Origin: Asaia bogorensis
Lineage (GTDB): Bacteria > Pseudomonadota > Alphaproteobacteria > Acetobacterales > Acetobacteraceae
Length of the DNA: 64,000 nucleotides
Direction: 5' to 3'
NCBI GenBank assembly: GCA_945868845.1
Contig: CAMBMS010000001.1
Location: 310,001-374,000 of the forward strand
Below, piece after piece: positions 1-9,851 of the stretch. Made by a program: the position numbers and the translations under genes. Each line of letters opens with the position of its first letter. Within the stretch, counting starts at the first letter, position 1. The notes below the pieces were generated by a model that worked only from the letters and a program-made list of their open reading frames with translations, did not search any database and was not told where the DNA came from.

Positions 1-1
1 C

Positions 2-586
2 ATGATGCACACAGCCGACATGCTGAAAATCTTTGCCCAACATCGCGGTGATTCCATCGTCATCTCCGGCCGTGGCGGCAAGCACTGGATCGCACTTTCG
101 GACACAGCCCTCGATCTGCCCCTCGGCGATCCCGCCATGGGCGGGCATTCGGGCTTTGGCCTCGGCTTGGCGCTGGCGCGGCCCGACAAGCGCGTGGTGC
201 TGTTCGATTCCGAGGGCGATATCCTCATGAGCCTCGGCCAGCTTCCCACCATTGCCGAGCAGGCACCGGCAAATTTCTATCATTTCATTCTCGACAACGA
301 AGTCTATGCCACCACCGGCGGCCAGCCTGTGCCGAATGCGAAAAATGTGGATTACGCCATGATGGCGCGCAGCACCGGCTATCCGCGCGCCTTTAACTTT
401 TCCGAACTGGGCGAATTCGCCACCGCACTGCCCACTATTCTTGGTGCCCCTGGCCCCGTGCTCGTGGCTCTCAAGGTCTGGCCGGAAGTGGAAAATACCC
501 CCATCAACCAGCGCGTCCGCTGGCGCAAGCGCGGCGCCGACAAGGTGGTGCAGGATCTGCGCGGCGCGTTGGGCGTGGCACGTTGA
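2..586 (+). CDS. ThDP-dependent decarboxylase, beta-subunit type
   Basis: 194-residue protein resembling the C-terminal, cofactor-binding half of thiamine-diphosphate enzymes of the sulfopyruvate/phosphonopyruvate decarboxylase type. The ThDP-Mg motif is visible as E71-G72-D73 followed by N99 in ILDNE. In this family a separate alpha subunit supplies the other half of the active site; it would lie upstream, outside the window. The first ATG is at base 2, so the start cannot be confirmed and the gene may begin earlier. The substrate is inferred only at family level: a 2-oxo acid decarboxylated in the cytoplasm. A GC-rich hairpin follows the stop. Confidence 0.75.
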   Translation: MMHTADMLKIFAQHRGDSIVISGRGGKHWIALSDTALDLPLGDPAMGGHSGFGLGLALARPDKRVVLFDSEGDILMSLGQLPTIAEQAPANFYHFILDNEVYATTGGQPVPNAKNVDYAMMARSTGYPRAFNFSELGEFATALPTILGAPGPVLVALKVWPEVENTPINQRVRWRKRGADKVVQDLRGALGVAR

Positions 587-604
587 TATCCGGTTCTGGT
601 GGGT

Positions 605-625
605 TGGGCCGTCGGTACCGGCCCA
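605..625 (+). terminator. Hairpin after the ThDP enzyme gene
   Basis: A 7-bp perfect stem (TGGGCCG / CGGCCCA) with a 7-nt loop starts 18 bases past the stop codon. There is no T-tract, so intrinsic termination is uncertain. It lies between convergent genes. Confidence 0.4.
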
Positions 626-640
626 CCCCCTAGCTCGCTA

Positions 641-871
641 TCATGCGCTGATGTCGACCAGGGCCAGTTCCATCTTGGTGGTTACGGTGATGTTTAATTG
701 TTCTTCGTCCGTGATGGCGGCACAATCGCATGGGCCAACGGCAATGCCGATGGCGGTGATATCGCCACGCGCCGCCACCAGATAAACGGCCCGACCGGGG
801 CCGAGGCTGTAATTGACCTGTTGCCCCGCAGCCGGCGGCGACTGAGCGCCAGCGACGAATACCCTATCGGC
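641..871 (-). pseudogene. Pirin-family C-terminal remnant
   Basis: An open frame of about 76 codons reads like the C-terminal cupin half of pirin/YhhW-type quercetinases. Recognisable stretches are YSLGPGRAVYLVAARGDI and AITDEEQL, ending in LVDISA. Just upstream, in frame, is a TGA at 872-874, and the sequence there is already the 3' end of the neighbouring universal stress protein gene, so the N-terminal domain and start are gone. It overlaps that gene by 8 bases in another frame. Best explained as what is left after a deletion that joined the stress gene to the tail of a pirin gene. No product is expected. Confidence 0.7.
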
Positions 872-1730
872 TCATCATCACCGGCAGGTTTGCACGCTCC
901 AGCACGTGGCGGGTGACACCTCCCAAAATCAACTGGCGCAAGCGCGAATGCGAATAGGCACCCATCGACAGCAGATCGCAGCCGAACTCCCGCGCAGCGG
1001 CAAGCAGGCCGCCACCGACCTCCCGATCGACCGGGGCGAAGGTAGTGATTTCAGCATCCACGCCATGCAGGGCGAGATACGCGGCCAGTTCGTGCCCGCT
1101 CGGACCGCGGCGTTGATATCCCTCGGCGGTGAGGATACGCACTGCATCCGCTCGCTGTAACCAGGGCAAAGCGGCCAGCGCGGAGGCCGCCGATTCGGCA
1201 GTGCCATTCCAGGCCAGGCAGACGCGTGTTCCGATCGTATCCGGCGCCTTGTGCGGCGCGATAAGCACCGGACGGCCGGAATCAAATAGCACGGCGTGCA
1301 ACGCATCAGACGAGGACACGTCTTCCCCGGAATCCGGATGCGGCACCACGGTCAGATCGGCGAGGCGTGCCTGCTGCGCGACGAGATCTTCCTCGCGCCC
1401 CACCGCGGCCACGAAACTCGCGGTGGCGTGGTCCGTGCCCGCCCGCGCCTCGGCCACCACCACACCGTGATCGGCGACGAAGCGTTCGAACAGGCTGCGC
1501 ACGGCCTGGGCTCGTTCGTTGCTTTCCCGCTCCGTGGCCGTCATCATTTCCTCGATCATCGCGCCCGATAGGCCTTCGCCGGCCAGCGGAGCGACGTCGC
1601 GCGCATCGACGCGCACATGCAAGGCGGTGACATGCGAGTTCCAATGGCGTGCGATCATCAGCGCGGTGGACAGGGCGGCTGCGCCGGCGGCGGTTCCGGT
1701 CAGCGGCAGTAATACTTTGCGAATGGCCAT
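864..1730 (-). CDS. Universal stress protein, tandem UspA-type
   Basis: 288-residue cytoplasmic protein with a UspA-like N-terminus (IRKVLLPLTG) and a second Usp half. The second half ends in a recognisable nucleotide-binding loop, GAYSHSRLRQLILGG followed by VTRHVL and a final strand (LPVMMSR). The start is the ATG at 1730 (MAIRKV): AAGGAG lies 8 bases upstream, whereas the longer frame from 1760 lacks a good ribosome site. Tandem Usp proteins of this size are usually stress or stationary-phase proteins; the ligand cannot be told. Its 3' end abuts a pirin remnant. Stop codon TAG. Confidence 0.85.
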   Translation of the reverse strand: MAIRKVLLPLTGTAAGAAALSTALMIARHWNSHVTALHVRVDARDVAPLAGEGLSGAMIEEMMTATERESNERAQAVRSLFERFVADHGVVVAEARAGTDHATASFVAAVGREEDLVAQQARLADLTVVPHPDSGEDVSSSDALHAVLFDSGRPVLIAPHKAPDTIGTRVCLAWNGTAESAASALAALPWLQRADAVRILTAEGYQRRGPSGHELAAYLALHGVDAEITTFAPVDREVGGGLLAAAREFGCDLLSMGAYSHSRLRQLILGGVTRHVLERANLPVMMSR

Positions 1731-2024
1731 GGCTCTGGCTCCTTTTCCTCCCAGCGCCATGACGTTAACACGATGCCGTTTAGACTGAAACGATTTCTCG
1801 CACGTGCATCACGGCGGCAGCGCTATCGGTCGTATCGATCCCGACCCAGTCATCCGCACCGCTGGCGCGCGCAACGGCGGCGCGAGTATATTGATCTTTG
1901 CGCCCGAAGCACCGGCGCGGCGGAGTTTGACCCGCTGTTCCAGTACCGCGAGCGGCGCGCGCGCCAGTCGCGTCAGGAAGGCCGCGACCTCCCGTTGCGC
2001 CGGAGGGGCTGTCACGCGCGACGT
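1731..2024. other. Intergenic stretch, possible broken small ORF
   Basis: 294 bases without a gene I can name. On the minus strand two frames look protein-like in succession: one around 1890-2015 (REVAAFLTRLARAPLAV) and another around 1780-1900 ending in DDWVGIDTTDSAAAV and a stop. A single-base shift near 1900 would join them, which would make this a frameshifted small gene, but I do not recognise the product. Confidence 0.25.
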
Positions 2025-2636
2025 TCAAGGGTAGAGTTTGCTACGCGACCACTCACCGGTTTCCCGCGTGTAGACTGTGCGATCATGCAGGCGGAAGGGC
2101 ATATCCTGCCAGAATTCGAAGCGCGCCGGCACCAAGCGGTAGCCGCCCCAGTGGGGCGGGCGGGGGATGTCGTCATGGGGGTATTTGGCTTCCATCTCGG
2201 CCAGCCTGGCCTCCAGCACGGAGCGCGCGATCAGTCGGCGCGATTGCTGCGAGGCCCAGGCGCCAAGGCGCGAGACGCGCGGGCGGGTAACGAAATAGCT
2301 GTCGGCCTCGGCGTCCGTGGTGGGGCGTACCTGGCCCTCGATACGCAGCTGCCGGCATTGCGATTTCCAATGAAACAGCATTGCGGCCTTGGCGTTTTCG
2401 CGCAGCTCGTCACCCTTGCGGCTTTGTATGTTGGTGAAGAAGACGAAGCCACGATCCAGTGTGCCAATCTCGTCCAGACCCTTCATTAGCACGATGCGCG
2501 CGCTGGGCCGGCCATCGGCGGTGGCGGTGGCCAGGGAGAAGGCATTCGCATCGCTAGGTTCGGTCGACTTCGCCGAGGCGAACCATTCGAGGAAGGCTGC
2601 AAAAGGATCGTCGCCAAATTCGGGAATCGCGGTCAT
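2025..2636 (-). CDS. pdxH: Pyridoxamine 5'-phosphate oxidase
   Basis: 203-residue FMN enzyme oxidising pyridoxine or pyridoxamine 5'-phosphate to pyridoxal 5'-phosphate, the last step of vitamin B6 synthesis and salvage. Family landmarks: ARIVLMKG near the N-terminus, FFTNIQSRKG for FMN phosphate binding, the Q-C-R-Q-L-R-IEGQV strand, and the C-terminal WGGYRLVPARFEFWQ with RLHDR and the terminal KLYP. The start at 2636 (MTAIPEF) has AGGAG 6 bases upstream. Length is normal. Divergent from fabI, with 172 bases between starts. Confidence 0.95.
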   Translation of the reverse strand: MTAIPEFGDDPFAAFLEWFASAKSTEPSDANAFSLATATADGRPSARIVLMKGLDEIGTLDRGFVFFTNIQSRKGDELRENAKAAMLFHWKSQCRQLRIEGQVRPTTDAEADSYFVTRPRVSRLGAWASQQSRRLIARSVLEARLAEMEAKYPHDDIPRPPHWGGYRLVPARFEFWQDMPFRLHDRTVYTRETGEWSRSKLYP

Positions 2637-2808
2637 GATGGGCTCCTGCCTGCGGCGCACAGTGCCGTTGTCGGACGGCGAGGCCAAGGGTTGACGTGGA
2701 ATGGACCATCCCCCCTTCCCGATTCTCCCACCCAGAAAGCCTCGACGAGCACATCATACCATCCGCCGCGCGTCCAAAGGCCGCGCCGGGTACATTGGGG
2801 GATTACTT

Positions 2809-3651
2809 ATGCAAGAGAACCAGACCAGCTCGCCCCCGCCCACCGGCAATTTGATGGAAGGTAAGCGGGGCGTTGTGATGGGCGTAGCGAATGATCGCTC
2901 CATCGCCTGGGCGATCGCGCAGGCCTGCGCGGCGCAGGGGGCAGAGGTGGCCTTCACCTACCAGGGCGAGGCGCTGGGGCGCCGGGTGCGGCCATTGGCG
3001 GCCTCGATCGGGTCCGACCTAGTGTTTCCATGCGATGTCGGGGATGAGGCGAGCATCGACGCGGCCTTCGCATCCATCGCGGAACGCTGGGATGGGTTGG
3101 ATTTCCTGGTCCATGCGATCGGTTTTGCGGACAAGAATTTTTTGCGTGGCCGCTACCTGGACACGCCACGCGCCGCTTTTCTGCAGGCGTTGGATATTTC
3201 CTGTTATTCGTTCACTTCGGTCTGCCAGCGCGCGGTGCCGATGATGAGATCCGGCGGGTCACTGCTGACCTTATCATATCTAGGCGCCGAGCGTTGGGTG
3301 CCGCATTACAATGTGATGGGGATCGCCAAGGCGGCGCTTGAGGCGTCGGTCCGCTATCTGGCCGCCGATCTGGGGGAGCAGAATATTCGCGTGAATGCGA
3401 TTTCCGCTGGGCCGATCCGCACGTTGGCCGCCTCTGGCATTGGCGATTTCCGTTATATTCTGCGCTGGAACCAACTGAACGCGCCGATGCAGCGCAATGT
3501 CACGCAGGAAGAAGTCGGTGGGTCGGGGCTTTACCTGCTCTCCGATCTGTCGCGCGGCGTGACCGGGGAAGTGCATCACGTCGATTGCGGTTATCACATC
3601 GTCGGTATGAAGAACCCGGCGGCGGCGGATATCGCCATCGAACAAAGCTGA
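2809..3651 (+). CDS. fabI: Enoyl-[acyl-carrier-protein] reductase (NADH)
   Basis: 280-residue FabI-type SDR carrying out the last reduction of each fatty-acid elongation cycle in the cytoplasm. Near the N-terminus the modified nucleotide motif GVANDRSIAWAIA is typical of FabI. The catalytic set is Tyr157, Tyr167 and Lys174, spaced as in E. coli FabI. I chose ATG 2809, preceded by GGGGGA, over the upstream frame from 2701, whose extra 36 residues do not look like FabI. Standing alone here rather than in a fab operon. Confidence 0.95.
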   Translation: MQENQTSSPPPTGNLMEGKRGVVMGVANDRSIAWAIAQACAAQGAEVAFTYQGEALGRRVRPLAASIGSDLVFPCDVGDEASIDAAFASIAERWDGLDFLVHAIGFADKNFLRGRYLDTPRAAFLQALDISCYSFTSVCQRAVPMMRSGGSLLTLSYLGAERWVPHYNVMGIAKAALEASVRYLAADLGEQNIRVNAISAGPIRTLAASGIGDFRYILRWNQLNAPMQRNVTQEEVGGSGLYLLSDLSRGVTGEVHHVDCGYHIVGMKNPAAADIAIEQS

Positions 3652-4085
3652 TATCGGGGTACGGTGTGCGGGCCGGTGCCGACTCAGAGTAAGCGACGAA
3701 TACTCTACTCCCCCCCAAACCGCCCGTCGCTTTTCCGCGAAAGCCGCAAGTCCTTCCTTGCAATCCACCATTCTAAACACTGTCGAAACCAGATTCGACC
3801 GCCCCCGCGGCGCCTTCCCGGTAGCCTTGCCGGGTCTGACCTGAGCCCCAAGCTCTCTCCAGTCAAAAGTAGAGTCTTAGGTTTTCATCACGCCCATCGT
3901 GACGGTGTTTTTCTTCCCCAACCTTCCTCTTCCGCGCCGTCGCGCGCAGCCTGAGTCATGGCTGGCCGCAGGCCATCGCCGAAGGCGACGCACAACGGCC
4001 TTGGCAGGCAACCGCGAGATTTTCTAGTTGGCTCCGGCGTGATCCACGCCTCCGGGATGCCGGCTTCAGTCAGAATAAAAACGCT
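3652..4085. other. 434-bp intergenic region with repeat end and gene debris
   Basis: No intact gene. Bases 3665-3695 match the right end of the palindromic repeat family described at 4845-4960 and 20629-20740. On the minus strand, bases about 3712-3772 encode DCKEGLAAFAEKRRAVWGG, which looks like the C-terminal helix of an enoyl-CoA hydratase/isomerase and suggests a tail left after deletion. The rest (3790-4085) contains only short GC-rich inverted repeats; I see nothing coding in it. Confidence 0.4.
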
Positions 4086-4799
4086 TTAACCGACCCGCAG
4101 CAACCGTCCGCTTTCATCGCGCAGCCAGGGGATGGCGGCTTGCATATGCGTGGTCAGCGTGCCGACAAGCGACCAAAATCGTGGCCCATGGTTCATATGC
4201 CGCAGATGCGCCACCTCGTGCGCCACCACATAATCTTGCACGAAATCCGGGGCCATCACCAGACGCCAAGAAAACGCCAGGGCGCCATCCCGCGCGCAAC
4301 TACCCCAGCGCGTGCGCGTGTCCTTTACCAGAATACGGGCGGGCCGGCATTCGATTCGGGCCGCTTTCTCCATCGCCAGCAGGCTCAGCCGCTGGCGCGC
4401 TTCCTGGTGCAGCAGGTCCAGCACCCGACGGCGCAGGAATTCTGGTGCCCCGGCGACATGGATTTCTGGCTGCTCCGTCCCCGCCGCCACCCAGGCGCCG
4501 CCCCTTGCCTGGGGCTGGTGGCGAATCCGATGCGCCACGCCGGCCAGTGGCACCATGGCCCCGTCCGCCAGCGCCAGGGCCTCGGGCAGCGCGGCCAGCC
4601 GGTCGGAGACCCAATGCGCGTGATCCATCAGCAGCGCCATGCCGGCATGGCGTGCCGCGCGCATCGGCAGGGTGACGACGACCGCGCCGGATTGCGGATC
4701 GATGCGCAGCGAGACCCGACGCGCGCGCGCGCTGCGCCGCCATTGGATCCAGGCCGGCCCGCCTGGCAGCAGCATCATTTCCGCAGGCAAGTCATTCAT
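4086..4799 (-). CDS. YgjP/M48-type metal-dependent hydrolase (DUF45)
   Basis: 237-residue protein of the YgjP-like (DUF45) metallopeptidase family. The gluzincin motif HEVAH is at residues 194-198, with a third histidine at 204 in MNHGPRFW, and the family hallmark TRWGSC lies at about 163-168. No signal peptide, so probably cytoplasmic. The physiological substrate of this family is not established. Several in-frame ATGs lie close together at the N-terminus; the first (4799) is used. The gene upstream on the same strand is the DsbA-like protein, 188 bases away across a palindromic repeat, so co-transcription is doubtful. Confidence 0.8.
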   Translation of the reverse strand: MNDLPAEMMLLPGGPAWIQWRRSARARRVSLRIDPQSGAVVVTLPMRAARHAGMALLMDHAHWVSDRLAALPEALALADGAMVPLAGVAHRIRHQPQARGGAWVAAGTEQPEIHVAGAPEFLRRRVLDLLHQEARQRLSLLAMEKAARIECRPARILVKDTRTRWGSCARDGALAFSWRLVMAPDFVQDYVVAHEVAHLRHMNHGPRFWSLVGTLTTHMQAAIPWLRDESGRLLRVG

Positions 4800-4844
4800 A
4801 CTCCGAGCATGCCCCTGCGGTGGGATTCGTCAATCTTTGATGAT

Positions 4845-4960
4845 GGATCAGCTAGACCGGCACCTCCCCCCCGCACTCACAGTCGGTCACCCAACGAACT
4901 TATACCGCTGTGGATGACCGGGTGGGGGTGTGGGGGGAAGGTGCCGGCTCAAACTAAACC
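4845..4960. repeat. 116-bp imperfect palindrome, copy A
   Basis: Intergenic element with about 50-base arms. The left end GGATCAGCTAGACCGGCACC pairs with the reverse complement of the right end (GGTTTAGTTTGAGCCGGCACC); C-rich and GGTCACCCA-type tracts inside the arms also match. The central part (ACTTATACCGCTGT) is unpaired. Copy B at 20629-20740 has the same architecture with diverged bases. No coding potential; it resembles a miniature inverted-repeat element or a large REP-type hairpin. Confidence 0.7.
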
Positions 4961-4987
4961 ACTATCCAGTCTTTCTCTCCCCCGTTC

Positions 4988-5746
4988 CTACCGCCGCGCC
5001 GCGCGGGCTTGCTGCACCGCCTGCTGCAATTCGGCCAGACCCACTGCGCCGGGGATCATCATATCGCCAATCACCAGGGCCGGTGTACCCTGGATGCCGA
5101 GCTGCGCCGCGAGCGCCAGATTGGCCTTGATCCGCACTGCTACCGCGGGACTTTCCATCTCCCGCGCCAGCCGCTCGCCATCCAGGCCGAGCCGCCGGGC
5201 GTCGGCGCGGATACTGTCCAAGGTCGGCGGCGCGGCCTGCGTCATCAGCGCGCCGCGCAATTTGCCGTAGCCGCCCTGGGCCTGCGCCGCTAGCAACGCC
5301 TGCGCGCCCAGCACGCTGGCGGCGCCCAGAATGGGCAGATCCTTCAGCACCAAGCGGATTTGCGGATCCGCTTGTAGCAACGCAGCTATCGTCGGCTGCA
5401 ATTTCCGGCAATAGGTGCAGCGGACATCGACAAACTCCACCACGGTCACATCGCCATGCGGATTGCCGCCCACCGGGTCGGCGGGGTCCAACAGCTTCTC
5501 CCGCGCGGCAGCGATGGCAGCGCGCACGCCGTCTTCCTGGCGGCGCGTCTCATCGTTGCGCATCGCCTCGATCGCGTCGCGCAGGATGGACGGGTCGCGG
5601 CGCAGAGCATCACGGAGGGTCTCCACGATTGCCTCCCGCTGCGCCGGGCTGAATTCCGCCGCGCCCGCGCGGGCCAGGGTCAGCAGCAGACATACCCCTA
5701 CAAGGAAGAGACCAAACCAACGAAAGCGCCTCGGGCGAAATATCAT
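4988..5746 (-). CDS. DsbA-family periplasmic thiol oxidoreductase
   Basis: 252-residue exported thioredoxin-fold protein. An N-terminal signal peptide (residues ~1-30, hydrophobic FGLFLVGVCLLLTLARA) precedes a helical segment (~31-90) like the N-terminal domain of ScsC/Com1-type DsbA relatives. The redox site is C110-T-Y-C113, and the cis-proline loop is GTPAL near residue 220. Likely forms or isomerises disulfides in the periplasm. It lies 15 bases downstream of the M48 peptidase gene on the same strand, so the two are probably co-transcribed and both act in envelope protein maturation. Confidence 0.87.
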   Translation of the reverse strand: MIFRPRRFRWFGLFLVGVCLLLTLARAGAAEFSPAQREAIVETLRDALRRDPSILRDAIEAMRNDETRRQEDGVRAAIAAAREKLLDPADPVGGNPHGDVTVVEFVDVRCTYCRKLQPTIAALLQADPQIRLVLKDLPILGAASVLGAQALLAAQAQGGYGKLRGALMTQAAPPTLDSIRADARRLGLDGERLAREMESPAVAVRIKANLALAAQLGIQGTPALVIGDMMIPGAVGLAELQQAVQQARAARR

Positions 5747-5761
5747 TTAGTTTGATTTTCC

Positions 5762-7147
5762 TTACTTCAGGACGTTAGCGATGTCCTCGGCGCGCAGCTT
5801 CGCCGGGCCCACTCGCAAATGTCTAGCGGCCTCGCGCGCGAAGCGGCGGGCCATCGGGATATTTCCATTAAGCATCGCTTGCTCGGCCAAAGCAAGATTG
5901 GCCTGCCCGATCTCGTTCACCAGACCCCATGCACGGCCCAGCAGGCGCCAAATCTCCGGGTCCTCACGGTCGCGGGCTAGGGCACTCTGCAATTCCGCGA
6001 TAGCCGGGCGTACGGCCTGGGCGTCACCGCTCTCCAGCAGAGCATGCGCCATGGTCAGACGGATCAAGGGCTGTTCGGAACCGATGCGCAGAGCCGCGCG
6101 CAACGCGATCACCGCTTCCCGCGTGCGCCCGGTCTCAAACAGGAACTGGCCTTTCATCTCCAGCAGCCAGGGATTGCCAGGTAGCTCCACGATTAACCTG
6201 TCCAGCTCGCCCAGGCTGTTCGCCGCCCGCCCGGAGCGGTATTCGGCAATGGCGCGCGCATAGCGTGCCGGGGCGGCGCGCTCGGTGGCCGGATATTTTT
6301 GGAATACGCGTGCCGGCGCGTCCAAAAACCCGTCCAACTTCGCCTTCACCATCTGCAATTCGGTCTCGAACTCGGGCGGGAATGGCCGGTCGCGATAGGG
6401 GGAGCGCCCCACATATTCCGTCACGAACTCGATGCGATCACGGGTAAGCGGGTGCGATTGCAAATAAGGGTCCTGGCGGCCGACAGCGAGCAATTCCTGG
6501 TCCTTCAGCCGGTCGAACATGGCGAGCAGGCCTCTCCCGGACCAGTGATTCTGATCCAGCAGCGCCAGTCCGCCCTGATCGGCTCCGATCTCCTGGGCAC
6601 GCGAATGCGAAAGATACTGGCGCATCGCCATGTTTTGACCACCCAGCATCACTGCCATACCGGCATCGGACTGACGCGCGCCGATGCCGGCGGCGACACC
6701 GATCAGCGCGGAAGCAATGGATTGCAACAAGGCCGCACGCATCTGTTCCGGCAGCTTCACCGGGTCCCCGTGCATGATATGCGCGGTCTCGTGCGCCAGC
6801 ACGCCGATCACCTCGCCGGCGCCCCCAGCTTGCTGCAACAGCCCGGTATGGACATACATCCGGTTGCCGCTGGTGACGAAGGCGTTTATGGCACCATCCC
6901 GTAACACATGGATGCGCAGTAGCCCAGCATCCAGCCCGGCGGCCCGGTACAGGGGGGCAGCAAAGTTGCGGAGCAGGGTTTCGGTCTCGGCGTCGCGGAT
7001 CAGCGAGATCCTGGGCCCGCCCTCCGCGGCCAACGCAGCCGGGATCGCCGGCAGCGAGACAAACGAAGCACAGAGGCAGGCGCGAATGACGGCGAGCAGG
7101 CTCACGAAAGGAACAGGCGGACGGCGTGGCGGGGCGCGAAACGGCAT
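5762..7147 (-). CDS. Periplasmic M48 metallopeptidase with TPR tail (BepA/YfgC-like)
   Basis: 461 residues: signal peptide to about 41 (ending PAALA-AEG), an M48 catalytic domain with HETAH at 119-123 and a downstream EIGAD zinc-ligand motif, then a C-terminal half of TPR-like helices. The layout matches BepA (YfgC), which in E. coli degrades or helps assemble outer-membrane proteins. The start at 7147 (MPFRAPP) is the most natural ATG before the signal peptide, but it shares the bases CATG with the start of the divergent gene; a GTG at codon 15 of this protein is an alternative. Followed by the DsbA-like gene. Confidence 0.85.
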   Translation of the reverse strand: MPFRAPPRRPPVPFVSLLAVIRACLCASFVSLPAIPAALAAEGGPRISLIRDAETETLLRNFAAPLYRAAGLDAGLLRIHVLRDGAINAFVTSGNRMYVHTGLLQQAGGAGEVIGVLAHETAHIMHGDPVKLPEQMRAALLQSIASALIGVAAGIGARQSDAGMAVMLGGQNMAMRQYLSHSRAQEIGADQGGLALLDQNHWSGRGLLAMFDRLKDQELLAVGRQDPYLQSHPLTRDRIEFVTEYVGRSPYRDRPFPPEFETELQMVKAKLDGFLDAPARVFQKYPATERAAPARYARAIAEYRSGRAANSLGELDRLIVELPGNPWLLEMKGQFLFETGRTREAVIALRAALRIGSEQPLIRLTMAHALLESGDAQAVRPAIAELQSALARDREDPEIWRLLGRAWGLVNEIGQANLALAEQAMLNGNIPMARRFAREAARHLRVGPAKLRAEDIANVLK

Positions 7148-8588
7148 GGGGGCAATTATAAGGCGCCTGCGCCAGCTGCTGCTATGTTGCTGCGCACTGG
7201 CCCTGGTCGGTTGCGAAACCGCCAGCACGGTTGCCGGCAAAGTGCTGAGTAGTGACAGCAGGCCAGCCGAAGGTACGCCAGGCTATGTCCGAGGCTTTCT
7301 CGGCGCCGTGGTCGCGGATGAACCGCGCGCGGTCGTGACAGCGCGCGACATCCTCTCCGCCGGTGGCTCGGCGGCGGACGCGGCGGTGGCGCTGGGTTTC
7401 ACGCTGTCCGTCACCTTGCCATCCCGCGCCGGGCTCGGCGCTGGCGGCGCCTGCCTGGCCTATGCGGCGAACAGGAAATCCTTAAATGGCGGGGCCCCGG
7501 AAGCCATCCTGTTCATGCCCGTGACCGCCGTGGGCGGCGGCGCGCGCGGTGATCGGCCGGCCGCGGTGCCGATGCTGGCGCGCGGCATGTTCGCCCTGCA
7601 TGCCCGCTACGGCAAACGTCCGTTCGAGACCCTGATCGCCCCAGCCGAGCAGTTGGCCCGCTTCGGCACCCCGGTCTCGCGTGCTTTCATGCGCGATTTC
7701 ATTCTGGTCACCACGCCCTTGCTGGTGGACCCGAACGCGCGCGCCATCTTCGCGCCCGGTGGGCAGCCAGTGCAGGAGGGCAGCCACCTGGTCCAGGCCG
7801 AGCTGGGCGTGACTCTGGGTCGATTGCGTGCGGCCGGCATTGGCGATCTCTATCAGGGCAGCCTCGGGCGGCGGCTGGCGGCGGTTTCCCCGGACGCTGG
7901 CGCGGCGGTCAGCCTCTCCGATCTGCGCGAGGCCCTCCCACGCACCAGCCCGCCGATCACCCTGCGCTACGGCAACGATGCCATCGCCTTCCTGCCACCC
8001 CCGGCCGATGGCGGGCTGGCGGCCGCGGCGGCGTTCCAGGTACTGGCCGGAAATCCGAGCGATGTTTTCGGCGCGCAAGACCGTGCCATGGCCACCGCCG
8101 CCGCCTGGCGCGCGCGCGGCGGCGATCCGACGGCCTTGCTAGGCGAACGCCTGCCGCCCGGGAACTTACCGCCGTTGCCGGCCTCCACCAGCTTCACCAC
8201 GCTCGACAAGGACGGCAACGCGGTCAGCTGCGCGATCACCATGGGTAACTTGTTCGGCACCGGGCGCATGGCGCCGGGCATGGGCTTCCTGCTAGCCGCC
8301 GCGCCGGATGCGACGACACCACCGCTGCTAGCGGCCGCGCTGGCTTATAACGATCGCCTGCACGCCTTCCGTGCCGCTGTCGGCGGTTCCGGCCAGTCCG
8401 GCGCCGCCAGCGCCGTGGCGGTGGCGATGATGAACACCCTGCGCACGCAGACCCCGATGGCGGCGGAGGTGCCGGAACCCGGGCGCGCCAATGTCATCAC
8501 CTGCGGTAGCTATATGCCGGATGCCGCACGCTCCTGCGCCTGGGCCACCGATCCGCGCGGCAGCGGACTGGCGCAAGGCAGTAACTGA
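7146..8588 (+). CDS. Gamma-glutamyltranspeptidase-like lipoprotein
   Basis: 480-residue Ntn-hydrolase-family protein with a lipoprotein signal (hydrophobic core LLLCCCALALVGC, lipidated Cys23). Large-subunit features include the GGSAADAAVALGF segment. The small-subunit start, where the propeptide would be autocleaved, reads PASTSFTTLDKDGNAVSC. By alignment in the head with E. coli GGT (QTTHYSVVDKDGNAV), the nucleophile position is Ser347, next to Thr348, and the usual following His is Ser. Shorter than typical GGT (about 560-580). Either a diverged hydrolase or an inactive relative. Divergent from the M48 gene, with overlapping start codons. Confidence 0.75.
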   Translation: MGAIIRRLRQLLLCCCALALVGCETASTVAGKVLSSDSRPAEGTPGYVRGFLGAVVADEPRAVVTARDILSAGGSAADAAVALGFTLSVTLPSRAGLGAGGACLAYAANRKSLNGGAPEAILFMPVTAVGGGARGDRPAAVPMLARGMFALHARYGKRPFETLIAPAEQLARFGTPVSRAFMRDFILVTTPLLVDPNARAIFAPGGQPVQEGSHLVQAELGVTLGRLRAAGIGDLYQGSLGRRLAAVSPDAGAAVSLSDLREALPRTSPPITLRYGNDAIAFLPPPADGGLAAAAAFQVLAGNPSDVFGAQDRAMATAAAWRARGGDPTALLGERLPPGNLPPLPASTSFTTLDKDGNAVSCAITMGNLFGTGRMAPGMGFLLAAAPDATTPPLLAAALAYNDRLHAFRAAVGGSGQSGAASAVAVAMMNTLRTQTPMAAEVPEPGRANVITCGSYMPDAARSCAWATDPRGSGLAQGSN

Positions 8589-8604
8589 CGATGGGGCGCA
8601 CCTG

Positions 8605-9783
<1,179 letters not shown>

Positions 9784-9851
9784 CCGGCAAAACGGCTGGA
9801 GGTTATTTGCATGCAAACATATCCTGATTCGATAGAGACTCCCCGCCTGTT

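Noticed and set aside
3790-4085. Insertion-sequence end after fabI
   Set aside because: Some inverted GC-rich stretches are present, but no transposase fragment or matched terminal repeats could be shown.
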